Positions 1 through 5,717 of a stretch of 64,000 nucleotides of DNA are shown here, in pieces. A program made the position numbers and the translations under genes. The stretch is from Heyndrickxia vini (GTDB taxonomy: Bacteria; Bacillota; Bacilli; Bacillales; Bacillaceae_C), in NCBI RefSeq assembly GCF_016772275.1, contig NZ_CP065425.1, positions 610,001 through 674,000 on the forward strand, in the 5' to 3' direction. How positions within the stretch are numbered: position 1 is the first letter of the stretch; each line of letters begins with the position of its first letter. The notes beneath the pieces are model-generated. The model was not told where the DNA came from. It worked only from the letters and a program-made list of their open reading frames with translations, and ran no database searches.

Positions 1-520
1 TCCTGCATCCAGTGAAGCACTAACGCAGCCAAAGGGATGAAGTCAGGTGAAGTCGTACTCATAAAGTTGAGGCGGGGTTCCATAAAAGGTGACTATGGTT
101 AGGAGACGAATCCATGTTTAGGCAGGATGAGGTAGTGAATATTAAGGATAGCTAGGAGTTTAGTATTCATCCTTAAATCCGTAATGATTTAATGGAGATC
201 AGCACAATTAACTATTAAACTGGTCTTTCTCATTTCTGAATAGTGGAGGCCTACGGTCATCAAAAAGAGGGATGGTAGCAATGGAACGTTTGAAGTCTTA
301 CTAGAAGAGGTGGGTTAGCACCTGTGAGGCTAGTAGGATGGCGGCGGGTTCATAGTAGTGTAGATAGCTAGCCGATTGAACCTGTATGGTAACATGCGGG
401 GAGGAGAAAACTAGCTGGAGCGAAGGAACCCAGTCAGTAGTAGAATTAAAACTTATTTCCCCAAATAAGTGATATAACATCATAATGGCGACCAATCAAT
501 TTCCGATTGGTCCTCATTTT
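1..520 (+). ncRNA. Group II intron 5' half (end of domain I to 5' arm of domain IV), partial
   Basis: This non-coding, highly structured stretch is cut by the left edge, so the 5' exon and 5' splice site are not visible. No reading frame of useful length explains it. I assign it to a group II intron because a domain V/VI module follows at 590-670 and because its 3' part is complementary to the sequence just upstream of every domain V in the region. Positions 433-447 pair with the segment next to domain V, and 451-462 (ACTTATTTCCCC) pair with GGGGAAATAAG in the minus-strand cassettes. These would form the basal helix of domain IV. No intron-encoded protein is present in the window. Assignment of individual domains I-III is inference, not a computed fold. 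Confidence 0.7.
490..520 (+). terminator. Terminator-like hairpin closing the intron 5' half
   Basis: GACCAATC (490-497) pairs perfectly with GATTGGTC (505-512) across a 7-nt loop, followed by CTCATTTT. It lies 28 nt after the domain-IV arm and before the promoter-like sequence of the next cassette. It could release the 5' half as a free RNA ending inside domain IV. The T-tract is short, so termination may be partial. Confidence 0.5.
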
Positions 521-538
521 AGAAAAAATATAGGTATA

Positions 539-567
539 TTGACATGCGTATAAATACATACAAGAAT
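539..567 (+). promoter_or_regulatory. Sigma-A-like promoter of plus-strand cassette A
   Basis: A perfect TTGACA (539-544) is followed after 17 nt by AAGAAT (562-567, 4 of 6 to TATAAT). The expected start near 574 lies just upstream of the arm AATTCTACAATTGAT (572-586), which pairs with 433-447 of the 5' half with one mismatch, and 16 nt before domain V. This suggests cassette A is its own transcription unit although it directly follows the 5' half. Confidence 0.5.
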
Positions 568-571
568 TCGG

Positions 572-670
572 AATTCTACAATTGATAGCACGCCGTGTGC
601 GCTGAAAGGCGCCCGCACGGTGTAGGCCCGAAGCGAAAGCCATAAATATATGGTATAAGTCGGGAATAGC
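572..670 (+). ncRNA. Group II intron 3' half, cassette A (domain IV arm, domain V, domain VI)
   Basis: Domain V is the 34-nt segment 590-623. Its outer strand ACGCCGT pairs with ACGGTGT with the expected internal G-U, leaving CGC as catalytic triad. The tip is GCGCU-GAAA-GGCGC. Domain VI follows at about 625-665, with outer stem CCCGA/TCGGG and the UAUAAG motif shared with the other cassettes. The intron ends AATAGC at 670, or three bases earlier if AGC is the first exon codon. Relative to the minus-strand copies, several stem pairs are changed on both sides (compensatory), which supports a functional RNA fold. Confidence 0.8.
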
Positions 671-1147
671 GACACAGTAGCACCAACTATTCAAAATGCT
701 AGTTTAGCTTTAGATGGTCAAGCATTATTAGCATCATTCTCACTTAGTGAAGAAATTGATTTAACAACTAAAGCAGATGTTGAACTTAGTTATTTTACAA
801 AAGATGAAAATGGTAAACTAACTGCAATCACTAATACTATTGAAGGTGCTCCACTTGTAAAGAATAAAACCTGGGACGGATACCTTGCAAATGTAAATCC
901 ACCTGAAAAAAATTATTCCACAGGAACAGCTAAAAACTCAGCATATTCTGATGTTATAGCTAAAGATGTGGTAATTGGTTCAAAAGTTCAAAAAGGATAT
1001 CAATTAAATGGAGATATGGACTATGTTCAAGTTACCGATTATTCTACTACTCCAGGAACATATGTTGTAAAAATCAAAGTTATTGATAATGCAGGTAATA
1101 TTTCTGAAATTGTTACAAAAGAATTAGTAGTACCTTCTGTTGATTAA
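671..1147 (+). CDS. 3' exon A: C-terminal segment of a surface protein (no start codon)
   Basis: This open frame of 158 codons ends in TAA and has no start codon or ribosome binding site. It begins in phase 0 directly at the intron end (DTVAPTIQNASLAL). The product looks like an extracellular beta-sandwich domain: a DxxxP-type linker start, alternating hydrophobic strands, and an ending VIDNAGNISEIV typical of bacterial Ig-like repeats. It is probably translated only after splicing to a 5' exon left of the window. A strong terminator follows at 1231. The exact boundary may be three bases upstream. Confidence 0.7.
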   Translation, partial: DTVAPTIQNASLALDGQALLASFSLSEEIDLTTKADVELSYFTKDENGKLTAITNTIEGAPLVKNKTWDGYLANVNPPEKNYSTGTAKNSAYSDVIAKDVVIGSKVQKGYQLNGDMDYVQVTDYSTTPGTYVVKIKVIDNAGNISEIVTKELVVPSVD

Positions 1148-1230
1148 TAAAATATAAACGGAAAGATTAAGGTACTTATCGATCTAAGGAGTCTTTTGAA
1201 AGATTAGTAGATGTAGAATACTATGGATGG

Positions 1231-1265
1231 AAAGCTCTTTGGAAAATAATCTCCGGAGGGCTTTT
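1231..1265 (+). terminator. Rho-independent terminator after exon A
   Basis: AAAGCTCTTTGG (1231-1242) pairs over 12 bp, with G-U wobbles, with CCGGAGGGCTTT, followed by T residues. A close relative of this hairpin occurs at 27623-27660. Confidence 0.8.
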
Positions 1266-1636
1266 CATTTAAGGTTTCAGAAATTAATGCTAATTTGAAG
1301 ACTAAAAAGTTGGAACGGGAAAAAATTCAATAAATCTATTCTTCATAAAAAAAACTTTAGTTTTTACGAAAGTTCAACAAATTTGGAAAGTGGAATGCAA
1401 TCCCAACAACTCTTACGATATTAATTGAAATTCTTTTCTATCGTATTCACAAACTCATTTTTGACAAAAAATAAAAGAAAAACTCTGTAAAGAATTCTCC
1501 ACAGAGCTATTCACAAACTACTTTCCTTAATCTCCACAAAAATGTAGAGTGACAGGCACTGTTCTCAATAAAAAAACTCAATAGAAGTTTTTCTAAAGGG
1601 TATTCCCTTTTCCTTCCTTTCAAAGAATGCTTTTCC
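1266..1636. other. Intergenic stretch between convergent cassettes
   Basis: No gene is seen. A short hairpin, AAAGGG TATT CCCTTT at 1595-1610, may serve as a weak terminator for the minus-strand exon ending at 1637. A weaker inverted repeat, CTCTGT/ACAGAG, lies near 1485-1510. A copy of the GACAGGCACT motif, related to the dispersed CAGGCACC repeats seen at 26778 and 49292, is near 1550. Confidence 0.4.
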
Positions 1637-2053
1637 TCAGAACGTACCTACAATTAAAGCCTCATTCTTGATACCGGAAAGTGAATTACCTGCTATGTCT
1701 TCTAAAATGTTTAAAGCAGCATCTATATTTTCAATTGTCAAAATATCCCCTTCTAGCACACCATATGTTTGGCCAAATATATCAGGAACCTCTTTTATTG
1801 TTAATAGCAATGATGTTGGGCTATCAAATTTTATTTCTACATTTTTTGAAGCAAAGTTTTGATTACTATCAAAATCTTTTATTTTGAAGAGTTGATCAAT
1901 AGAAGCTACTGTAATCGAAGACTGCTTTGATATATTCATAGGTTCAGAAAATGTAATTCGCACTGTATCGTTTATATTGCTAAAATAATGTGCAGGACTA
2001 TTGTTTCCCCCATCTCTAATATCAATAGAAATCACTTGTGGTGCTAATGTATC
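1637..2053 (-). CDS. 3' exon F: C-terminal segment of a surface protein (no start codon)
   Basis: The open frame has 138 codons plus a stop and starts in phase 0 directly after the intron end (DTLAPQVISIDIRDGG). No start codon with a ribosome binding site fits. The only internal candidate, a GTG seven codons in, has no Shine-Dalgarno sequence because domain VI precedes it. The sequence resembles Ig-like or SbsC-like extracellular modules (VRITFSEPMN...LLLTIKEVP...DIAGNSLSG). It shares its first residues with exon A, suggesting a common ancestor for the two 3' exons. The 3' splice boundary may be three bases upstream. Confidence 0.7.
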   Translation of the reverse strand, partial: DTLAPQVISIDIRDGGNNSPAHYFSNINDTVRITFSEPMNISKQSSITVASIDQLFKIKDFDSNQNFASKNVEIKFDSPTSLLLTIKEVPDIFGQTYGVLEGDILTIENIDAALNILEDIAGNSLSGIKNEALIVGTF

Positions 2054-2164
2054 ACTATTCTCGTCTTATACCAACTTTTGGCTTTATAACGAGCCTTCAC
2101 CGTGCAGGCGACTTTCATCGCACACGGCGATCCGTCAGTGGTAGTTCATTTCTCTTACTTCCCC
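2054..2164 (-). ncRNA. Group II intron 3' half, cassette F (domain IV arm, V, VI)
   Basis: The unit begins with the arm GGGGAAGTAAG (2164 down to 2154), complementary to 451-462 with one G-U. A segment TACCACTGAC pairs with 433-442 except for one mismatch. Domain V is 2097-2130 (34 nt, TCGCCGT/ACGGTGA, GAAA loop). Domain VI has outer stem CTCGT/ACGAG, and the intron ends AATAGT at 2054. In this copy the middle domain V pair is G-C where cassettes B, C and D have A-U: a compensatory change. Confidence 0.8.
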
Positions 2165-2170
2165 ATCTTT

Positions 2171-2200
2171 ATTTTACAAAATAAAGTTAGAATTTGTTCA
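2171..2200 (-). promoter_or_regulatory. Promoter of cassette F
   Basis: On the minus strand, TGAACA (2200-2195), an 18-nt spacer and TAAAAT (2176-2171) end 6 nt before the GGGG of the domain-IV arm. Transcription would start essentially at that arm. Confidence 0.5.
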
Positions 2201-2403
2201 AGTTTTTTATTTAAATTAAAAATAAGAAATGACTGTTTTTGTGAATGAGAAATAGAGAGGGGAATAATGGATATTTATTATTTGCTTTTTAATTTATTAA
2301 TCTTTCGTATTTATTCAAGAATGACATGCAACGTATAATATAAATATAAAAAATAAATCTACTTTGAAGTTAAAGCAGTGTTGCATAATGCTCCGAATGT
2401 ATA

Positions 2404-2430
2404 AGAAAAAACCTCACCCTTAGGTAAGGT
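2404..2430 (-). terminator. Terminator after exon D
   Basis: On the minus strand ACCTTACC pairs with GGTGAGGT (8 bp with one G-U), followed by TTTTTTCTT. It lies 11 bases past the stop codon of the exon ending at 2441. Confidence 0.75.
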
Positions 2431-2440
2431 CAAATGGTTA

Positions 2441-2788
2441 CTATACTCTATAGTTTCTTTCAACTACTACATACTCTCTTAATGTTCCATCCTCTGCTTT
2501 TACAACTACTTTAACTAATCCCACAGTTAAACCTGAGTTAAGAACAGGATCGGAATTAAATGATTCTGGAACACTATTAAATTGTTCTTCATTATCAATA
2601 GTTGATTCTGCAGGAAATACTTTAAGATCCGCCTTTGAATCGCTAAGTCTTAAGCTGTTTATAAGTTGTGTCACAGTACCTTGAGTTTCGCTGTAACTAA
2701 CATATAATACTGATTCATCAGGATATTTCCAGGAATTCAAACCATCAACATATATATTTGTATCACTACTTAAACTTGTTTCAGGTAT
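2441..2788 (-). CDS. 3' exon D: C-terminal segment of a surface protein (no start codon)
   Basis: The open frame of 115 codons plus stop starts in phase 0 at the intron end (IPETSLSSDTNIYVDGLNS). An internal TTG cannot be a convincing start because no Shine-Dalgarno sequence precedes it. The product is acidic and beta-rich, with an ending VKVVVKAEDGTLREYVVVE typical of cadherin-like or Ig-like modules of secreted Firmicutes proteins. I do not recognise a named family. It is likely an alternative C-terminus to exons A, B, C, E and F. The 3' splice boundary is uncertain by three bases. Confidence 0.7.
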   Translation of the reverse strand: MPETSLSSDTNIYVDGLNSWKYPDESVLYVSYSETQGTVTQLINSLRLSDSKADLKVFPAESTIDNEEQFNSVPESFNSDPVLNSGLTVGLVKVVVKAEDGTLREYVVVERNYRV

Positions 2789-2897
2789 GCTATTCTCGTC
2801 TTATACTTACTAGTTTTATAACGAGCCTTCACCGTACAGGCGACTTTCATCGCATACGGCGATCCGTCAATAGTAGTACTTTTTTTCTTATTTCCCC
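2789..2897 (-). ncRNA. Group II intron 3' half, cassette D (domain IV arm, V, VI)
   Basis: The arm GGGGAAATAAG (2897-2887) is a perfect complement of 452-462. TACTATTGAC nearer domain V pairs fully with 433-442 (one G-U). Domain V is 2829-2862, with A-U at the variable middle pair and a GAAA tip. Domain VI has the CTCGT/ACGAG stem, and the intron ends AATAGC at 2789. Confidence 0.82.
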
Positions 2898-2904
2898 AAT
2901 CAGT

Positions 2905-2933
2905 AGAATAATCGAAGATTGTCGAAATGTAAA
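2905..2933 (-). promoter_or_regulatory. Promoter of cassette D with Spo0A-like box in the spacer
   Basis: On the minus strand TTTACA (2933-2928), a 17-nt spacer and TATTCT (2910-2905) end 7 nt before the GGGG arm. The spacer contains ATTGTCGAA (plus-strand reading, 2918-2926), 8 of 9 to the Spo0A consensus TTTGTCRAA. Confidence 0.55.
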
Positions 2934-3072
2934 TATAAATTTGCTTTACTTTTTACATAGTGTAAATTGTAAATTAACGTAGAAACATGTATTAGTTAAT
3001 TAGACCTAATAGAAATATGCTTTTGTAGAGAAATTTGTAATAGAGTATAGTCGCTTAAAGTGCTAAACGTGC

Positions 3073-3101
3073 AAAAAAACCCCACCTAAAAAGGTGAGGT
3101 C
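3073..3101 (-). terminator. Terminator after exon C
   Basis: On the minus strand CCTCACC pairs with GGTGGGG (7 bp, one U-G), followed by TTTTTTTGC. It lies just downstream of the stop codon at 3118. Confidence 0.8.
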
Positions 3102-3117
3102 ATATACATACTTCTCT

Positions 3118-3543
3118 TTATTTAACTAAAGTAGGTGGTGTTTGAGTTTTATTCCAACTTTCGCCAATTTTATTTCCATTTTCGTCATACCATATCGGAA
3201 AGCAACCATCCTCATTATCGTGGGCTCCGGCATTAGGCATATATTCAATTTTTACTACCACTTTTCCATCGGAATCGGTAAGACCAATATGATTTGTTAA
3301 TACTTCAACCAGCTGATGTGTAGTTGGATGCATTGTACTACCTTTATATTGATTATCATTTACTTCGTATAGTTCAGTAGTAGTAGAAGTTTTGTCCATA
3401 ATAGCTAATTTCAAGTTAAATTGGTAATTTGGTATTGGCTGACCTTCTTGATCTATAGCAGTTAAGGTGTAATTTGCTGTTCCACCAACACTTTGACTTC
3501 CACTCATTGAAATAGTTGAATTTACATAACTAAATACTTGTTC
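3118..3543 (-). CDS. 3' exon C: Ig-like C-terminal segment of a surface protein (no start codon)
   Basis: The open frame of 141 codons plus stop starts in phase 0 at the intron end (EQVFSYVNSTISMSGSQS). The sequence GTANYTLTAIDQEGQPIPNY and the later DSDGKVVVKIEYMP are typical of Big_1-like bacterial Ig domains (invasin/intimin type). An internal ATG has no ribosome binding site. Like the other exons it is followed by a private terminator. The 3' splice boundary may be three bases upstream. Confidence 0.72.
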   Translation of the reverse strand, partial: EQVFSYVNSTISMSGSQSVGGTANYTLTAIDQEGQPIPNYQFNLKLAIMDKTSTTTELYEVNDNQYKGSTMHPTTHQLVEVLTNHIGLTDSDGKVVVKIEYMPNAGAHDNEDGCFPIWYDENGNKIGESWNKTQTPPTLVK

Positions 3544-3660
3544 GCTATTCTCGTCTTATACCTTATCTATCTTTTAGTTTTATAACGAGCCTTCACCGTA
3601 CAGGCGATTTTCATCGCATACGGCGATCCGTCAGCAGTAGTTCTTTTTTCTTATTTCCCC
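3544..3660 (-). ncRNA. Group II intron 3' half, cassette C (domain IV arm, V, VI)
   Basis: The arm GGGGAAATAAG (3660-3650) is complementary to 452-462. TACTGCTGAC pairs with 433-442 with one G-U. Domain V is 3593-3626. Its tip is GCGAU-GAAA-AUCGC, so the usual closing U-G is a U-A here and the fold is kept. Domain VI and the AATAGC end follow at 3544. Confidence 0.82.
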
Positions 3661-3667
3661 ATAAAGT

Positions 3668-3696
3668 AGAATAATCGAATTTTGTCGAATTGTAAA
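3668..3696 (-). promoter_or_regulatory. Promoter of cassette C with perfect Spo0A-like box
   Basis: On the minus strand TTTACA (3696-3691), 17 nt, and TATTCT (3673-3668) end 7 nt before the GGGG arm. The spacer holds TTTGTCGAA (plus-strand reading, 3681-3689), an exact match to the Spo0A box consensus. Spo0A binding there would be expected to block RNA polymerase. Confidence 0.55.
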
Positions 3697-3834
3697 TATA
3701 AATTATTTCCTTTTTTTACTTGGTTTTAGTTAGTTTGAAAATCCTCGTCGATAAGCTAAATTGCAACTAAAGGAATGTGCAGTTTTAGAAAATAACGCGA
3801 TGTTTTTTTGTTGCTTGATGTTCCTGATGAGTAA

Positions 3835-3860
3835 GAAAAAACCCCACCTAATGGTGAGGT
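3835..3860 (-). terminator. Terminator after exon B
   Basis: On the minus strand CCTCACC pairs with GGTGGGG, followed by TTTTTTC. It sits 12 bases past the stop codon at 3872. Confidence 0.8.
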
Positions 3861-3871
3861 AAAATCTTAAC

Positions 3872-4195
3872 TTAAGGAGCTATAACAGTTACTTTTTGAA
3901 CTGTTTTAGAACCATCCTTCATGACAGAATATAAAGCATAAGATACTCTTGTACCTGTTGGATACCTATCACCAAATCCGTCGTTTCCTTTGTATGTAAT
4001 ATCAGCATACTTTGGAATTGTATCATTTGCTTCCCCAGATTCAGAAACTAATATATACATCTCATAATGAGACCAATTGGGATCATTATTTCCGTTCCAA
4101 TATACACTTATCTCTCCTGAGCCGGGATCTCCCTGTATTGCTCGTAAGTTTATAGCTGTATCAATTGGCCAAACTTCTTTTGACCCTTCTGGTTC
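3872..4195 (-). CDS. 3' exon B: Fn3-like C-terminal segment of a surface protein (no start codon)
   Basis: The open frame of 107 codons plus stop starts in phase 0 at the intron end (EPEGSKEVWPIDTAINLRAI). The pattern GEISVYWNGNNDPNWSHYEM, followed by aromatic strands and YALYSVMKDGSKT, is typical of a fibronectin type III-like fold. An internal ATG (MYILVSES) lacks a ribosome binding site. The frame upstream of it continues without a stop to the intron end, so the exon is longer than any start-codon-based call. The 3' splice boundary is uncertain by three bases. Confidence 0.72.
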   Translation of the reverse strand, partial: EPEGSKEVWPIDTAINLRAIQGDPGSGEISVYWNGNNDPNWSHYEMYILVSESGEANDTIPKYADITYKGNDGFGDRYPTGTRVSYALYSVMKDGSKTVQKVTVIAP

Positions 4196-4303
4196 ACTAT
4201 TCTCGTCTTATACTTTTCAGCTTTATAACGAGCCTTCACCGTACAGGCGACTTTCATCGCATACGGCGATCCGTCAGCAATAGTACTTTTTTCTTATTTC
4301 CCC
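4196..4303 (-). ncRNA. Group II intron 3' half, cassette B (domain IV arm, V, VI)
   Basis: The arm GGGGAAATAAG (4303-4293) is complementary to 452-462. TATTGCTGAC pairs with 433-442 using two G-U pairs. Domain V is 4236-4269, and domain VI is followed by AATAGT ending at 4196. The domain V sequence is identical to that of cassette D. Confidence 0.82.
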
Positions 4304-4310
4304 ATAGAGT

Positions 4311-4339
4311 AGAATAATCGAATTTTGTCGAATTGTAAA
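4311..4339 (-). promoter_or_regulatory. Promoter of cassette B with perfect Spo0A-like box
   Basis: On the minus strand TTTACA (4339-4334), 17 nt, and TATTCT (4316-4311) end 7 nt before the GGGG arm. TTTGTCGAA (plus reading, 4324-4332) lies in the spacer, as in cassette C. Confidence 0.55.
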
Positions 4340-4472
4340 TAAAAATTATTTTATTTCATACACGGTATTAGTTAGTGTGGAAATACTCGTCGATAAGCTA
4401 AATAAAATTGGATATGAAATTAAAAAAAGACAACCATCTGTAAATAGAAAAGTCACCTTTCTTGTTGTAATA

Positions 4473-4920
4473 TTATTTAACTACTTTAATTACTAATTCC
4501 TTACTGGTATATTTATATACCCCATCTATAGCATCGATATAAAATACTGATCTGGTTTTAAAATGTTTTATTATTTAATCTTCTAATTACTATTATGATC
4601 TGCAAAAGCAAAACCATATATAGTGTCACCTTTTTTTTACTTTTCCCTGAAAAATCTGCACCTTTAGTTTTATATGCATAAACACAACCATAAGGAGCTG
4701 TTTTTCCTGTGATAAATTAGTACTTTTTACTTTTTTCACTGACAATGCTATTTTTTTTATGTTAACTTTCACTGTAAAAGTCCTAGTATTACCAGAAAAA
4801 TCCTCTACAACGAATTTTTGATTACCGTTTTTTTTAGTTTAAACACATCATTATATATTCTAGTAATCCTACCATTTATATTTTCATACTTAACATTAGG
4901 GAGTAATTTTCCTTATGTAA
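4473..4920 (-). pseudogene. Decayed 3' exon between cassettes B and E
   Basis: On the minus strand, fragments of a secreted-protein C-terminus can be read in shifting frames: FVVEDFSGNTRTFTVKVNIK, then TGKTAPYGCVYAYKTKGADF, then a tail YTSKELVIKVVK before a stop at 4475-4473. Frameshifts and homopolymer runs break the frame at least twice. No domain V or VI precedes it: the terminator of exon E (4935-4959) is immediately upstream. It looks like the remnant of another cassette that has lost its intron half and promoter. Confidence 0.55.
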
Positions 4921-4934
4921 CATTAAACCTACAT

Positions 4935-4959
4935 AAAAGACCCCACCATACGGTGAGGT
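4935..4959 (-). terminator. Terminator after exon E
   Basis: On the minus strand CCTCACC pairs with GGTGGGG across a 4-nt loop, followed by TCTTTTATG. It lies just past the stop codon at 4965. Confidence 0.75.
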
Positions 4960-4964
4960 AAGAA

Positions 4965-5324
4965 CTAAAATACAAAATCTTCCCAACTAGTAGTTATTCT
5001 ATCCATCTCTTCATAAGGATTTAATTGACCTATAAATGTGAGTAGACCATTTTCTTTGTCAATTAATATTTCATTAATATAGCGAACACTAGGATACTCC
5101 CAAGTTTTCACTAAAGTGCCAGTAGGGTTATAGGCAGCGACAGAAAATCGATTACTATTTTCGTTACCTGTAAAAACCCAATAATCATATTTTCCTAAAT
5201 GAAAACCAATGATATTTTGAGTTGGTTGTATACGATAATGTCTATATCCATTAGGAGGCTTTATCGTAGATATTATATTATTATTACGTTCGGAAATTAA
5301 TTCGATGTCGTCTACTGTTATTAC
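4965..5324 (-). CDS. 3' exon E: C-terminal segment of a surface protein (no start codon)
   Basis: The open frame of 119 codons plus TAG starts in phase 0 at the intron end (VITVDDIELISERNN). It has no usable start codon over its first half and no ribosome binding site. The sequence (YDYWVFTGNENSNRFSVAAY ... VKTWEYPSVRYINEILIDKE) resembles beta-propeller-like blades of secreted proteins, but I cannot name a family. It is the cassette furthest from the 5' half. The 3' splice boundary may be three bases upstream. Confidence 0.68.
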   Translation of the reverse strand, partial: VITVDDIELISERNNNIISTIKPPNGYRHYRIQPTQNIIGFHLGKYDYWVFTGNENSNRFSVAAYNPTGTLVKTWEYPSVRYINEILIDKENGLLTFIGQLNPYEEMDRITTSWEDFVF

Positions 5325-5442
5325 GCTATTCTCGTCTTATACTTTATTTATCTCTCAGTTTTATAACGAGCCTTCACCGTGCAGGCGACTTTCATCGCAC
5401 ACGGCGATCCGCCAGCATTGTTTCATTTAAACTTATTTCCCC
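5325..5442 (-). ncRNA. Group II intron 3' half, cassette E (domain IV arm, V, VI)
   Basis: The arm GGGGAAATAAGTTTAA (5442 downward) pairs with 446-462 with a single bulged A, the longest pairing of the five on this side. The domain-V-proximal segment CAATGCTGGC pairs with 433-442 less well (two mismatches). Domain V is 5374-5407, with the G-C version of the variable middle pair as in cassette F. Domain VI and AATAGC end at 5325. Confidence 0.8.
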
Positions 5443-5448
5443 CTATTA

Positions 5449-5478
5449 ATTATATATTACTCATTAGTAATATAACAA
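5449..5478 (-). promoter_or_regulatory. Promoter of cassette E
   Basis: On the minus strand TTGTTA (5478-5473), 18 nt, and a perfect TATAAT (5454-5449) end 6 nt before the GGGG arm. The sequence differs from the B/C/D promoters but keeps the same position relative to the arm. No Spo0A-like box is in the spacer. Confidence 0.55.
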
Positions 5479-5717
5479 CAAACATATTAAATTTTATGCA
5501 AAAGAACTGTTAAAATAGGCAGATCCCTTTAGTAATGTCGAATACTTCACCGCATTCTCGGGTTTCAAAATGATATAAAATGTTTATTATAAGTTTCGTA
5601 AACATCATTTTTAAATGGCAAATGAGGATATGTTGTCATATAAAGTGGGGACAATAAAGGTTATTCCTGGCAGGAATAGTCAAATAAAAATTAATATAAT
5701 ATGTAAAGGAAAAAGTC
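5479..5717. other. Intergenic stretch right of the cassette array
   Basis: No gene and no intron 5' half is seen on either strand. The segment TGCAAAAGAACTGTTAAAA near 5498 recurs at about 9738, with some further similarity downstream, so a small dispersed repeat may be present. TGTCGAA near 5548 is a Spo0A-like core. Confidence 0.35.

Noticed and set aside
2054-5407. Reading the repeated domain V/VI segments as a simple dispersed repeat or insertion-sequence end
   Set aside because: Each copy is followed in constant phase by a different open exon, stem changes are compensatory, and there are no terminal inverted repeats or target duplications.
1637-5442. Ordinary cis-splicing of the minus-strand cassettes
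   Set aside because: A 5' intron half (domains I-III, several hundred bases) would have to lie right of 5442 on the minus strand. That region holds only a short AT-rich stretch and plus-strand genes, and no such sequence was seen up to 64000.
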